Source: Apiotrichum sp. Y4204 (taxonomy: Eukaryota > Basidiomycota > Tremellomycetes > Trichosporonales > Trichosporonaceae). From it: a DNA stretch of 64,000 bases. The position numbers and the translations under genes are program-made. The notes beneath the pieces were generated by a model. The model worked only from the letters and a program-made list of their open reading frames with translations, had not been told where the DNA came from and ran no database searches. Positions 12,223-23,885 of the stretch are shown here, piece after piece; position 1 is the first letter of the stretch, and each line of letters opens with the position of its first letter. The stretch spans positions 581,375-645,374 of the forward strand of contig JAMYHL010000019.1 in the NCBI GenBank assembly GCA_025531455.1. The letters run 5' to 3'.

Positions 12223-13266
12223 TCAGAGGTAGACCACCATCCCCGCTCGCTGCCCTTCCACGTCCATCCGCGGCGGATGTCCCCTCGCTCCCGCCGATGC
12301 AGCGTTGATAACGAGCGTCGCGCCCGGCTGGGGGCTCAACCGAGGCGCTCTTCGGCGGATGCAGTCCCACAAGTGCGCGAACGCCGTCAGGAGAATAACC
12401 GCCAGAACCTCCAGAATACCAGGAATCACTCGTGCCAGCGTACGTCGCGCGACGTCCTCCCTCATCATCGCCACCCAGTCATCATGATAGATCTTCCCCC
12501 GCCCCCGGCCCTCATGGATGTGTCCACAGACGACGAGGCGAGGCCGCGCACGCCGAATCTCGCGGAGGAGGTGGGCGCACCCTTTCCCGGCGTCTTGGGT
12601 CCCGAGCGGGGGACCATGGCAAAGGAGAACGTCCGTGTGTTCGGGGATTCTGCCCCGCCATGTGGCATCCGCTTCTGTGCGGAGGTACTGGAACGCCCAG
12701 GGCCCGTATGCCGGTGTGCGCGGGGATCCGTATACTGTGATACTGCGGCCGACGCGGGGGATCGTGAGTGTGGTCGCGGCGTCTTCGAGGTACGTTATGT
12801 CGTGCCAGTTGAGCTCTTTCCGGTCTGTGGGGTCGATGCCTGCGCGCGAGTGGGGATACTCGCGATCAAGAAGGAGCTCGTGGTTGCCCGCGATGACCAC
12901 CTTTTGTGCGTGCGGGAGAGACGCGAGCCAGTCGAGCTGTCTCTGGATCTCGGGCAGGGTTCCGTTATTGCTCAGATCGCCCGCGTGCAGGAGCACATCG
13001 CCGTCAGCCACGGGCGGCGTGCCGTTGTGTGTGTCGGAGATGCAGACGAGCTTGATCGAGGATTCTGGGACTTTTGCATTGTCGTCGTCGGGGGTTTCCC
13101 CAGGTTGTGATTGAGTGAAGACCGGGGGTGGTATGAGGAATTCGTGCACCAGGTCGCGCCGAAACTTCTTCCACAGTGTAAGCCTGGCGGCCATGGCGCG
13201 GAGGGGCGAAGTGTTAGTTATCAGTATGAATGGCGATGAGGATAGTTGAAGGCTGTTTTGTTGCAC
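12223..13266 (-). CDS. calcineurin-like metallophosphoesterase, MPPED type
   Basis: Predicted single-exon protein of 347 residues in the metallo-dependent phosphatase superfamily, closest in motif order to the MPPED1/MPPED2 phosphodiesterases. The metal and phosphate motifs are all present: CISDTHNG (Asp78, His80), LLHAGDLS (Asp97), VIAGNHE (Asn128, His129), LLCHGPP and CGHIHEGRG. This gives the two-metal site D-x-H...GD...GNH...H...GHxH. A hydrophobic segment at about 280-300 (IPGILEVLAVILLTAF) interrupts the fold between the GHxH motif and the final strand, and could anchor the protein to a membrane. The start may be the internal MAARLTLWKKF at residue 25, since the first 24 residues look like leader. 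The substrate is unknown. Confidence 0.88.
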   Translation of the reverse strand: MQQNSLQLSSSPFILITNTSPLRAMAARLTLWKKFRRDLVHEFLIPPPVFTQSQPGETPDDDNAKVPESSIKLVCISDTHNGTPPVADGDVLLHAGDLSNNGTLPEIQRQLDWLASLPHAQKVVIAGNHELLLDREYPHSRAGIDPTDRKELNWHDITYLEDAATTLTIPRVGRSITVYGSPRTPAYGPWAFQYLRTEADATWRGRIPEHTDVLLCHGPPLGTQDAGKGCAHLLREIRRARPRLVVCGHIHEGRGRGKIYHDDWVAMMREDVARRTLARVIPGILEVLAVILLTAFAHLWDCIRRRAPRLSPQPGATLVINAASAGARGHPPRMDVEGQRAGMVVYL

Positions 13267-14751
13267 TTGAAGTCATGGATGCGATGTAGGGCAATTAGCG
13301 TCCGACTGATCGAGTCATGGTGAGACGTGGCACGCCAGCAAGACAGACCCACACATGGAGGACGCGTCGTGTCTGCCGTGGGGGTTGCGAGAATTGAATC
13401 TGTTCATGACCAAAATTGCCCAAACGGAGGGGCAGTGTACGAGATCAAGCACAATCAAGCATATATTTGTTGCCCTACGACCAAGACCGGTATGGATGCC
13501 GTCGACGGCACATATGGCCACCCAGCCAGGCGTCCGGTAGACTCGTCATTTGCCAGTCGAGCAGCACTGTTGACAAGCAGTCGAAGTGGGCAGATGCAGA
13601 GCGATTAATGGTGCAATGGCGTTTAGAGGGCGTTCATGCGTTGATCCAAGCGGCAATGCGCTGCAGTCAGCAAGGGCGCCAAGAGTGAAGACCGGAGCAA
13701 TGTAGCCTGGCACGCGACTGATTTTGACTTTGGTTCCCATACCTTCCCAGTGTCATTAATGTAAACACGCCTTGACCCTTTCTTCCGAGACGGCGCGACC
13801 CTTGTTCGGCGACGGGCAGTGCATCCTGCGCTAGTACACGTGCAGAGACATGCAGAGACCTCCACGATACGATACACGGCGGGCACGCTCGTACCCTCCA
13901 TCGCCCATGCACAGCACGCTCTTGGTCCGAGATCCTGGATGTAATGTTCTCGTTTTCGAGGTACGCCATCCGACGACGAAAAGGGGGGACAGCCATCTCG
14001 CGACGTGCCGAGATGCTTACGACGTGCATTCCCCGCGGCCCCGCGCGTGCGCGACATGTCCTGTCGGTTGGGACACTCGTCATTTACGCAGCGCCTGACC
14101 TGAAATCGTCTGGCGCAGTGCATGCCGCAGTTCTGGGCACCATCCGGGCGCTCCTCCCCGTCCACCGTTCTGCGCCTGTTCCCCACTCATGCCAAAGACG
14201 CCGCTTCCTCCCGCTCAACCCTCAAAGCGCCATCTCTCTCCACAACTAGGGTTGGCGAGAATAATGTCGGAATAATATCGCCGTCCCTGCTCCTCAACGG
14301 AGAACATGGTGAGTCGCGCGAGCCTTCTTGGATAGAGTTGGGTATGGAAGTCCAACGCCTAGCAACAGATCAACAGCGGAGGCCCAATGCCTTTGGGCCG
14401 TAAAGAGTTCCAGCTCCTGCTGTGACTGCCGGACGCGGCTTGGGAGGTTCGCAAAGGATGGGCTGCCGGACAAGGGACAAGGGGGCCAAAGGGGATTCCT
14501 CAGGGGTGGGAGTGTGGAATTCCCCCTTGTTTTTCTGTGCATAATGTAATGTCCGTCCATTCCCCCTTGGATCTCCTTGGCTCTGGGCAGTGCAGCGCTG
14601 ATCGCTGAACAACCGCAACATCTCTGGGTGGGACTAGCTCTGTCAAGCACAAACAACCACATAACGATTCTCACTACACCACATCTTGAACTCTCCTCAT
14701 CCTCATCCACCACAAAATTCACCTCATCGTTCACCTCTCACCATCTCCAGC
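13267..14751. other. long divergent intergenic region
   Basis: About 1.5 kb between the metallophosphoesterase (minus) and the mucin-like membrane protein (plus). Open frames up to 187 codons on either strand have no recognisable domain and mixed composition. No tRNA-like fold was seen. Probably promoter sequence for both genes. Confidence 0.4.
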
Positions 14752-17700
14752 ATGGTGGCCAACATGCCGCGCCGAATATGGTGCGCCGTCGTCGGCTGCG
14801 AGCACGCGCAGCCCGTCCCGCGCGCCGGAGTCATGCCCAACGGCCAGGCGCTGCCAGACTGGATGTCGTGGAGCCAGGTGGGTAGCGCAATGAGCAGATA
14901 CTACTGCCCATCCGAGACATCCGCTAACGCGCAGTATGTGACGGTCGTCGATGGACAGCAGGTTACGACTGGAGCCATTGTGGATCTCCCCCTACCATGT
15001 ACGTTTTATTTTGGTGCCTGTGGGAAGAAAAGAAATCAACCGCGTCCGCCCCGGCGATCGATTCATGACACAACACCTCACGTCCCAGACACTTTCTTCA
15101 ACGACATCCTTCACGGACTTTTCTGACTTGCACAGATTATGGCCCCAGTATACCACTCGGGGAGGGGTGGAGCTACGGAGGTCCTTCTCCGCCTCCATCG
15201 ACGAGCCTCACAACAGCACCAACAACTTCTTCAATTTCGCCCTCACCTTCCTCCCCCTCATCACCATCCACATCACCATCCGCATCACCATCCGCATCAC
15301 CCTCCACCACCCCATCATCAACATCCTCATCATCCTCATCATTCTCTTCCTCCACAGCTTCTTCTTCCACATTATCCTCACGAACACAAGCGACACCATC
15401 ACCAACCAGGTCACTGCCGTCGCCCACTACGAGTCCAATCCCCACAAGCAGTGGGCAGTTGCAGCCCCTCGCGTCTTCCAGCAGCAACAAACTCCGCACC
15501 ATCCTTCCGGCAGTTCTGGTTCCAATATTGGCCTTGGTTGCTATTATTGCCATCCTTTGGTGCTGCTTGAACAAGCGGCGAAACGACTCGGAGGACCGGC
15601 GGACGGCCGCCTTCCGCGATTCCAAACAATGGACATTTGTTCCACCGCATGAACCTTCGGAGAAGCCAGGACCCGATGGCTCTGTGCTACATCCTGGGGC
15701 GCTCGGCGGCGCTGGGACCATCACGCCCACAGGGGGGCCTGATAGTGCTGATCCCCACAGTCCAACCAGTCTCACATCGGAGGAAGACGACCTGAGATCA
15801 GGGGATGAACACGCCACTTTGTTGAAGCAACACCGACGAGATCGCGGCGTGGTGTCGGCTGGGATGGCGGCGACGGGAGGATCTATAGCTGGACTTGCAC
15901 TCCTTCGCAGTCTCGGCCTTGGGCGGCGAGCCAGCGGCTCGTCTCGCAGCACGGAGTCTTCAGCGTCGTCGTCACTTGCATCGTCGATCCGCAATGTAAG
16001 CGGGAACACGATGGAAAAGATGGTAGGGTTGATGAGCGTCTCATCAGTAGCCAAGACTTCGAGTGGGAGGCCATCGGGCAGCGGTGGAACGCGGTCGGGG
16101 AGCGGAGGAACACGCTCGGCCAGCGGAGAAACAGGTGCCAAACGATCCTCGGGAACCAGCACCGGAGCTTACATTTCCGTTGGCGATGATGAACTGTTCT
16201 ACCACGTCCCACGCGCATCAGCCTCCGACGTGGCGTGTGACAACGAGGACGTGTACTATACCGCCTCGAGCGGACCGCAAACTGGCTCAAGTGGGCCTCA
16301 CACGGGCTCGAGTGGACTCCAAACCGATTCAAGCCACAATCGCCACGTTCGCGGCGAGCACGGATCTTTGGGAAGCAATTCCGGGTCGTCAAGCGGGGGC
16401 TCGCGCTATTCCGACCGGTCCGGCGGGAGCGGGGCGTCTGGACGCGGGGGTAAAACCAGAGTATCCACCATTCCCGAGGAGGGCGCGTTTATGTCTCACG
16501 CCGCTGCCGGCATCGGTCTGGGGATAATGGCGGGCGCTGGTGCCGAGGCGCTCCGCGAAGACGGCGAGAGAGAACGGAACACTCCAACACCTTCGCAGTA
16601 CGATTCCGCGGGATCAGGTTCAACGACCTTCCACCGCTCGTTTCCGGCGTCCGAGTTTGGTGCGCCTCCTGTTCCCCGTCGCGAACGTGCTCGCGACCGC
16701 ACTGGCACTCGCCTCCCGCCGAGTTCGGAGATTTTTGCTGGTACACGCCGCTCATGGACTGAACGCAATACCAGCGTTGGCACGTTTGGTAGCACCGAGG
16801 ACCGTCGAGCCTCTCAAGAGTACGTTCAGTTATCAGGCATCCGTTCCCTACTGACGCCCAGGATTCATTCCAGTTCGACTCCGCGAATGCCGGGTTTGGT
16901 CCTCGCTGGCCTTGGCCCCAGCTCATCTCTTGGAACCGGGAGCAGCAATGAGCGTCCGTCCGGTACCACAGCATCGCCGGACTACCCCTGGGGTGGTGCT
17001 GCCCTGGGTCGCGCCGCATCTGTGGACACGACGCTAACGAGTCCTGCCAACACGGCTTTCGGGGCTATCGCACCTCCCAACAAGCGTTCTCAGTCGTATC
17101 ACGAAAAGGCGCTTCCTGCCGTTCCCACTGCTAGCCTTGCCCCGCCTCAGCATATGGGGCTTTATGGTGCGCCAGGACGCCTCATTAGTCCCCTGCCGGG
17201 GTTGAACCGTGCTGCTCCACCTCCACTCGATCCGACTTTGTCGTCGTCCTGGTTAGTGGGCGGCGACATGATGCTGTCGCCTTTCGGTTCCACCACCATG
17301 GTTGCGCCGGTAGAGGTTGCTTCAGGCCGTTATCCGGCTGCATTGGCCCCATCTCGGGCGGCTCCGACTGGGGCATCGCGCTCTCTCGGCGATCTTCTTT
17401 CCCACACGCCACAGCCGTCAGAAACAGTCTCTAGCCTGGGAGACGCGCAGCCACACGTCAAGGTATACAACGAGTTCGGCGCCGTACAACAGGCGGCGAG
17501 CAAGTCGGCGCCAACACTCCGCAGTGGACAGGCATTCGGCACCCAGAGCACCAAGGACAGTCACGGCTCGTCGGGTTCGAGCCAGCTCAGCTCGCAATCA
17601 CGGGACACTGACAGCTCGCTCCGCTTTGTCCAAGGACGGTGGAACCCGTACCGCACCCCGGAGTTTGGCGGACGCACACCCTCGCCGGGCCCGACGCCGG

Positions 17701-18077
17701 TGCTGATAAATGCTGCCAACATATCGCCCTCGATCCCCGGCTCCACTCCCACCGTGCCCTCCGCAACCACCTCCCCCACAATTGCCTCTCCCCCGATGTT
17801 CCAGGGCGGCATGTTTGACAGCCTCCCCCATCCAATTCCCGAGCAGACGGCGGCTTCCCATGATCGCCCGGAACTGGCCGAGCTACTTCGCAGCGAGGAG
17901 GAGCTGCGCGAGCTGGTCAGGACCGGTCGCATGCCCAGCCAGCCCTCGAGTGATGAGGCCTCCGTTCCCGCCTCTGGGTCCCCAACACCGTCAGCCGCCC
18001 CGCGGGCACCATCACCAGCAGTACCAGCGGCGCCTTTGCGCCGCGGGCCGTTCGGATGGTGGGGCACGCCGCGGTAA
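14752..18077 (+). CDS. mucin-like single-pass membrane protein
   Basis: Predicted 1,043-residue protein, not recognised as a named family. Exons are 14752-14877, 14935-14998 and 15136-18077. Only this splicing gives a continuous sequence through the Ser/Thr/Pro region. Layout: residues 1-80 with several Cys; about 80-185 an extracellular-type Ser/Thr/Pro stretch (SPSTSPSASPSASP and S runs) that should be heavily O-glycosylated; a clear membrane helix ILPAVLVPILALVAIIAILW at about 195-215 followed by CCLNKRRN as stop-transfer; then a long Ser/Gly-rich cytoplasmic tail with short repeats (GSGGTRSGSGGTRSASG and TGSSGPHTGSSG). The shape resembles fungal cell-wall stress sensors (Wsc/Mid2 type), but no WSC domain is visible. 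No convincing signal peptide is seen at the chosen start, so an upstream exon may be missing. Confidence 0.75.
15238..15345 (+). repeat. TCACCATCC-type microsatellite in coding sequence
   Basis: Imperfect tandem runs of tcaccatcc/gcatcacca and then tcatcatcc that encode the Ser-Pro-Ser array of the membrane protein's ectodomain. Copy number is likely to vary between strains (inference). Confidence 0.7.
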
Positions 18078-18439
18078 CCTCCAAGATTCAGCATTCTTAC
18101 ACACACTTTCCAAATTGTACACCCATATATAGCAACTGTTACGCACCATCACTGTGTAGGACGAGGGTCCTCGTAGACGACAATCATGTATCTTGTATGA
18201 CTCTAACATTTGGAACTGGCCAGGTGTGCTCCTTACAACCTCCCAGACGGCATGCAGCAGGACATAAAGAGTTCCCCTGTGTGTTTCAGGCACTTCCGAA
18301 CCTCCGCTTCCTCAAACGATCACAACAACCTCAGTCACAACAGTAATCCAAACGCGAGGTCACGTTCGACTTGGAGACCTGGCATGGAATCGATGAAGCT
18401 CCTTATAAACCACGCCCATTTTTGAAAGTGGAAAGTCGT
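18078..18439. other. intergenic, nothing recognised
   Basis: 3' flank of the membrane protein gene, leading to tRNA-Pro. I see no gene in it. Confidence 0.4.
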
Positions 18440-18528
18440 GCTCTTGTGGTGTAGTCGTTATCATGCTCTCTTTGGGTGTTGCAAAACAGTTCTGGGAGCG
18501 GTCCTCGGTTCAAATCCGGGCAAGGGCC
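18440..18528 (+). tRNA. tRNA-Pro (UGG) with intron
   Basis: Cloverleaf read by eye. The acceptor stem GCTCTTG pairs with CAAGGGC (18521-18527, G-U allowed). The anticodon stem CTCTC (18466-18470) pairs with GGGAG (18494-18498). The T arm is CTCGG-TTCAAAT-CCGGG. The anticodon TGG is at 18473-18475 after TT, followed by G. A 16-nt intron (about 18477-18492) sits at the canonical position after base 37. CCA is not encoded, as expected in a eukaryote. Confidence 0.93.
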
Positions 18529-19365
18529 TACGTTTTTTGGATTCTTCCTGTCCTTCTGCGGGTGTGTGCATGCGATAGGGCCTCTGAAGTGGGCGGGGAA
18601 GGTGAGAAGAGTCGGTACACCGAGTTTGGGACTGTTTGGGTGGTGTGGTAGCAAGTGCCACACACCCCGCTCGCATCTAGCAAGTCCAGGGCATTCGGCC
18701 GTTGAGATCTTATACATGAGCCTTACGAGCGCCTGTAAAGCTCAGATGCTCTACTGTACACTGTCTGGTTTGAATGACCCTTGAGGACATAGCTGTTAGG
18801 ACCCAGCAGAGTTCGCCTTCATCGCGTTGAGGAATCAAATGCGTTTTGCTGGGTGGCACCTCCGGATGGTCAAAAGACCAAGTTGTCACAATTGCACAAC
18901 ATTGGCCAGCACGCTCTTATGCAGAATTCTCCTCAACACGGCCTATCGTATGCTATCGTCCGCAGCTCATCTCGTACGCCCAGCTCCTTATTTGACTCGA
19001 CAGCAAGGTGAAGAGGTTAGGAATCACTGCGATCAGACGTCACTGGCCAATAGCGATGACACACTGAATGCACCATGTCAGGATGTCACGTCGATACAAG
19101 GAGATGAAGGGTAGGAGAAGAGAGGTGGGAGAGGGCTATCAGCTAGTAATATCGCGTCCGCTCAAGTTAGTGGACACATTCAAACTCAACTGTTGACGTT
19201 GGTCGTGGGTTGTTGAGTGTCAGAAACAATCTTGTTGTGCCCACCAAACCATAACCGAAATTCGGGCCCAGTTAAATGTGGGCTGTACCTGCCTGCCTCC
19301 AGTTGTAAACACTCAACCCCTCAACCACCTGCCAGTACCACCAGACGACAATCATCAACCCCTCA
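18529..19365. other. intergenic, nothing recognised
   Basis: About 840 bp between tRNA-Pro and the acetyltransferase. Frames are short and unlike known proteins. I see no further RNA gene. Confidence 0.4.
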
Positions 19366-20133
19366 ATGCCCGACTCGTCCTCCCCCGCCATCCGGATAGA
19401 ACGTCTCCGGCAGCTGACCGCCTCGGCGCTCGAGCCCGCCGCAGCCGTGCTGATCGAGTGTTTCAACCCGACCAACGACCCCATCTCGCAGCAGGTCTAC
19501 CGCGACGTCCCAGATGTGGAGGGGTACAATGCTCTGCGGATGCGGTCGCGACTGTACGAGAGCGTGCGGAGTCTAGAGGTGACGATTGCGCGCGTAGACG
19601 AGGGTGTCGGGGCCGTCATGGTCGTGAACCCCCCGGGAACCTTGGACTTGTGAGTCTCCCACACAACACGACTGACAACAGGCACGCGGAGCCGACACCG
19701 TACTCTGCCGCCCTTGCCGAGCGGATAACCCCACAAGCGGCGGCCGTGGAGAAGGAGGTACGCTAACCCATCGTGCTTGGCTGACAGTAGCTCTTTGCCA
19801 CGCTGCATGCGTTCGAGAGCCGCGCATACGGGAACGACCAGTATTACATCAGTTTTCTGTGTACCGCGCCTGCGGCGCGGCGGCGCGGGCTCGCTGGCAC
19901 ACTGGTCCGGGAATTGATTCGCGAAGCGGAGGAAGCCGGGAGAAGTGTAGCTCTCACGACGCAGACGGATGATAATGTGAGTAGAGTGCGGCCCAAGGCA
20001 GCTAAGCTGCGGGCGTGGGCTGATTGTTCAGATCAGGTTCTACTCCTCGCTCGGGTTCCGCGTCCTCGAAGAGACCAGCATCGATGTCCGCGGCGAGCCG
20101 ATGCGGTTCGTCGCCATGTCTAACCGCAAGTGA
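19366..20133 (+). CDS. GNAT family N-acetyltransferase
   Basis: Predicted 215-residue acetyl-CoA-dependent acyltransferase of the GNAT fold; the acceptor substrate cannot be told. Exons are 19366-19649, 19682-19757, 19791-19976 and 20032-20133, with introns of 32, 33 and 55 nt, among the shortest in the window. The C-terminal half carries the GNAT core: strand YYISFLCTAPAARRRGLAG with the acetyl-CoA pyrophosphate loop R-R-x-G-L-A (motif A), helix TLVRELIREAEEAG, then VALTTQTDDNIRFYSSLGFRV, the typical motif B with Asn and Tyr before a hydrophobic Gly-Phe turn. It lies between two tRNA genes on the same strand and ends about 140 bp before tRNA-Thr. Length is typical for fungal GNAT proteins. 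Confidence 0.85.
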
Positions 20134-20274
20134 GGAAGTGGCCGAGACGTAAGGAGCGACTTTGGAGAGGTTTTCCTCAAGACATCTGCAGCCGAGACAG
20201 CTTCGCGGGGTTCGACGCGTCGCATGTCGTTGCGCGATACGCGACGGCCCTCCGCCAGAAACGCGCTTCGTACC

Positions 20275-20359
20275 GCCCCGTTAGCTCAGTGGTAGAGCGT
20301 GTCACTAGTACCCAATCACGGGCATGACAAGGTCAGTCGTTCAAGTCGGCTACGGGGCA
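20275..20359 (+). tRNA. tRNA-Thr (AGU) with intron
   Basis: The acceptor stem GCCCCGT pairs perfectly with ACGGGGC (20352-20358), with discriminator A. The D arm is GCTC-AGTGGTA-GAGC. The anticodon stem TGTCA (20300-20304) pairs with TGACA (20325-20329). The anticodon AGT is at 20307-20309. A 13-nt intron lies at 20311-20323. The T arm is AGTCG-TTCAAGT-CGGCT. The A34 would be read as inosine. Confidence 0.93.
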
Positions 20360-20719
20360 TTCTGGTGTTCGATCCCGATGCGCGCAATGAGAAGATCTCG
20401 TGCGAGGTCTCGTTTTTGCTGAACGAGAGGAAGAGTTATCTACATGAGGGGACAGGATGATTGGGATGACCTTGCGTGTTTGTCGCGATGAGTAGCATGC
20501 ACACATCTTTTTTGATCATCGCACGAGACAATGGGAAGGACCTTGTGGTGCAGATGGTTCAAAGCCGATCACCACACCGTGCGCCGTTTTGTGTACGGCA
20601 ATTCCCACATGCAGCACTTGTCCAGTTGACTGCATGCACTCTACACACTTTACTAACCAAACGACAACATTCAAACCCAAGAACAACTGCTGACACCACC
20701 CTGACCTGCAACACAGACA
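20360..20719. other. short intergenic region
   Basis: Between tRNA-Thr and the 3' end of the monooxygenase. A T-rich patch follows the tRNA but no clean terminator run is seen. Nothing else recognised. Confidence 0.4.
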
Positions 20720-22610
20720 CTACTCGGCGACGGCGATGGGTTTGCCATCAAACTCGAGACCAGTAAACTTGCCGTCGTTGCGCCACTCGTCAATGTAGTC
20801 GAAGAACGCGAGGGATCCCTTCGGGTACCGCCCAAAGTTGAGCTTCTCCTTGTCGCCCTCCTCCTGGCCCTCATTGTTGTAGTAGCCTGGTGTGCAGTCC
20901 GGTCCACCGATAATGGCCCTTGGCGCGCTGAGCATGAGCTTGGCCCACGCGTCCTGTGCAGCCAGCGGGGGCTCGACGGTGCGAGCGCCGAGCTCGCGCT
21001 GCTTCTTGAGAATCGCGGCCAGCGTGAGTCCCTGGTCGGTGTAGTTTGACGTAACGTTTGATGCCAGCGCCGAGCCCTGCGACAGACCGACAATGTACAG
21101 GTTCGGGAAGTTGTGGATGTGCATGCCGTGCAGGGTGCGCATGCCGTTCGACCACGCGTCGGTGAGCGTCTGTCCGTTGCGGCCGTACACCTCAAGGCCC
21201 GACTTGAAAGTGTACGACGAGTTGAACTCGAAGCCGGTCGCGTAGACGAGCACGTCGACGGGGTAGTGCTTCCCATTTGCCCAGATGCCTGTCTCGTCGA
21301 CACGCTCGACTCCCTGCCCGTCGGTGTCGATGAGGTGGACGTTCGGGCGGTTGAACGTCGGGAGATACTCGTCATGGTAGCACGCTGCGGTCAGCTTATT
21401 GAAGATCGGATAGATCCAGTTCTTGGGACTCACGACGCTTGCAGAACTGCCTGTACCAAGCCTTGAGCTTCTGGGCGGTCTCCTTGTCGTTGACAATCTC
21501 ATCCACGCGGCCACGGATAGCCTCAGAGACCTCGTCGTCCGAGACGTAGTATGCCTGCATAAAGTCCTCGTTGGTGAGCTCGGCGGGCGACTTGCCCTCA
21601 GCAGCAGCGCGCTCCATCATGCGCGCCGCAATGCGTTTGGCATTGTCGGTCCAACCGTCCATCACAAAGTCGTCCTCCGCAAAGCCCGTGCTTTGGAGCT
21701 GGGTGAAGTTGCGCAGCCACTTCGACTGCCATCCCTTCTCGAGCGCGGCTACCGAGTCGGGCTCAATGGGGTGGTTGTTCCGCGGCGCGACGGCCGACGG
21801 GGTGCGCTGGAACACGAACAGTTCTCCACTGTCACGGCCAAGCTGCGGGATACACTGCACGGCGGTGGCACCAGTACCAATGACGCCGACGCGCTTGTCC
21901 TTGAGCTTCTCCATGACCTCGCCGTTCCAGCCGCCCCCCGTCGCCTCAAAGTCCCAGCGCGCGGTGTGGAACGCCTTGCCCTTGAAGTTCTCGAGCCCCT
22001 CGATGCCGGGCAGATGGGGCTTGTTGAGCGGACCGGTGCCCATCGCGACGCTCGTGGCGGTAAACTCGTCGCCTTCCTTGGTCTTTACGCGCCAACGGGC
22101 ATTCTCCTCCTCCCAGGTAATGGTCTCGAGGTGCGTGCTGAACAGCGCATGCGGGTAGAGATCAAACTTGCGCGCGAGGCGGTGCGCGTGCGCGAGGATC
22201 TCGGGCCCGCGGACGTACTTTGCGCTCGGCACCGTTCCCGTCTCCTCAAGGAGGGGGAGATACACCATAGCCGCCGTGTCGCACATGGCTCCGGGGAAAC
22301 GGTTCCAGTACCAGACGCCGCCAAAGTCGCCGCCGCTCTCGAGGATGCGGAAGTCGTCAAAGCCCTGCTGCTTGAGGCGCGCGCACACCGTCAAACCGGC
22401 AAACCCGCCGCCGAGAAAGAGCAGCTCGACGTGGTCGTGGATCGGCTCGCGCGGCTCGACCTTGGTGTACGGATCGTGGTCCTCGGCCGCGACGATGCCC
22501 TTGAGCGGACGCCATTGCCCGATACCGTCGGAGCGCAGGCGCTTGTCCCGCTCCTCGCGGTACTTGGCGTGCAGCGCCTCGCGGTCCTTGTCCTCGAGCG
22601 TGATGGTCAT
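20720..22610 (-). CDS. type I Baeyer-Villiger monooxygenase
   Basis: Predicted 613-residue FAD/NADPH flavoprotein that inserts oxygen into ketones to give esters or lactones (cyclohexanone/phenylacetone monooxygenase group). Exons are 21434-22610 and 20720-21384, with a 49-nt intron. The splice restores QFCKRPCYHDEYLPTFNRPN, which the family keeps. First Rossmann motif: LFLGGGFAGL (67-72). FAD-site sequence GGVWYWNRFPGAMCD follows. The type I fingerprint FxGxxxHxxxW(D) is present as FKGKAFHTARWD near residue 210, and the NADPH Rossmann motif as GVIGTGATAVQ. The C-terminal part keeps VDVLVYATGFEF and NFPNLYIVGLSQGS. No targeting tail is seen. It is divergent from a Zn2Cys6 regulator 1.7 kb away, which could control it (inference). 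The native substrate is unknown. Confidence 0.93.
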
Positions 22611-22745
22611 GATATCGTTCCGGGAATGGGTGAAGAACAGGAGGTGTGGTTCAAGCTAGGTTTGGTCTAATGGGAAAAGGAAGGTCCAGCCTCGAGCCTG
22701 GAGATTGTTGAAGAGAGGACTTGTTGATGTGGCTTGACACGCCAG

Positions 22746-22752
22746 TTATATA
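22746..22752 (-). promoter_or_regulatory. TATA box of the monooxygenase
   Basis: TATATAA on the minus strand, about 136 bp upstream of the ATG, flanked by the short inverted words cgcca and tggcg. Confidence 0.55.
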
Positions 22753-23855
22753 CTTGGCGCCTCGTCGTCTCTGGAAACTGTGCGTTGAGTTGATATGTCT
22801 TCCAACGCCCTGGTGTGATGGCAACTCTAGTTGATACAGCATTCATCCATCGGTTACAGTTGTTGATGTGGGGCAGAGAGTGCGGGCCCCGGATAGGCCC
22901 TGGATCATTAGCGGACCGGCCTTGTCCGACATGAACATGGTGGAAATACATGGCCAGCACATCACTGCGCCACTGCACAGAAAGTGTTCATAAAGACGGG
23001 GATACAGTGGCGCGGCCGAAAGCCGCACCCCGAGGCGGCCACGCCGTAGCCTGGTCAGGTGTGCAGGTGTCCATGTGCCCAAGCGTTCAGCGCGGTATCC
23101 ACAAGTCACTCTCGGGGACGGGGAATGGACACCGTATTACCGGCTGATACGCTCTTGCTCGGGGACGGGCTTGTGCCTGGCCGCCTGCAAGGATCCAAAC
23201 GCGCGTTGTGCCAGTTGGTCTCGGCACCAGCGCCGCCGGCGTACACCGATCGGCACAGACCGAGACTGGCGCACCACCTGCCCATCTCCTGTGTGCCAAG
23301 CCGCGTTCCAAGCTGTGTACCGGAGTCTGTGATGACGGGGGTGTCCCGGAGCCCCAGGTGATATCTGAACAGGTACCCTGGCAGGTTCGTGAGGTTTATA
23401 TCAATCCCCCGCGATTCACCAGAAAGCAACGTCTCCCAACCACCAGACTTATACCACATCGCACACCGTCAATGTCCTCGAGAGCGAGCAACCGATTGCA
23501 ATACAGACATCTTCGCATGTTCCTGGTGGTATAACATCAAACTGCTTATGATACACGTCGCCTCTACGTCCTTTACCGCTGTGGTGCGGTGAAGAGTGGA
23601 ACTCCGCAAAGCAGCAATATCGGTCAGGTTCTTAACAAGATCAGCTGCCTGTGGGGGCGACACACGGGCGCCGTGTCTCTGAGGATTTGACAAGCCCCAC
23701 AAAGAGATTACGGGATGATGCTGAAATCGGAAGGTCAACTCATAGAGCGTCACGAGCAGCCCTGTGAGAGTCTGTCCGTGCATGTTGTTAGCACCTCGCT
23801 AGTCCTCCATTCTCGTATCAAGTTGAATGCCGAGGAGCACGGCCTTTTGAGAGTG

Positions 23856-23885
23856 CACGGCGATCCTGATTTTGGGATCGCCGTG
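23856..23885. repeat. perfect inverted repeat, 11-bp arms
   Basis: CACGGCGATCC, an 8-nt spacer, then its exact complement GGATCGCCGTG. It could be a hairpin or a dimer binding site. It lies about 440 bp upstream of the regulator gene. Confidence 0.85.

Noticed and set aside
15173..16162. Minus-strand frame of 329 codons opposite the mucin-like gene
   Set aside because: Contains Asp/Glu-Gly runs that are the reverse complement of the Ser/Pro-coding microsatellite.
18461..18676. Minus-strand frame reading LPGFEPRTAPRTVL
   Set aside because: This is the antisense translation of the T arm of tRNA-Pro, a familiar artefact.
21423..22670. Open frame of 415 codons antisense to the monooxygenase
   Set aside because: Shadow of the real gene; Leu/Val/Arg-rich with no domain.
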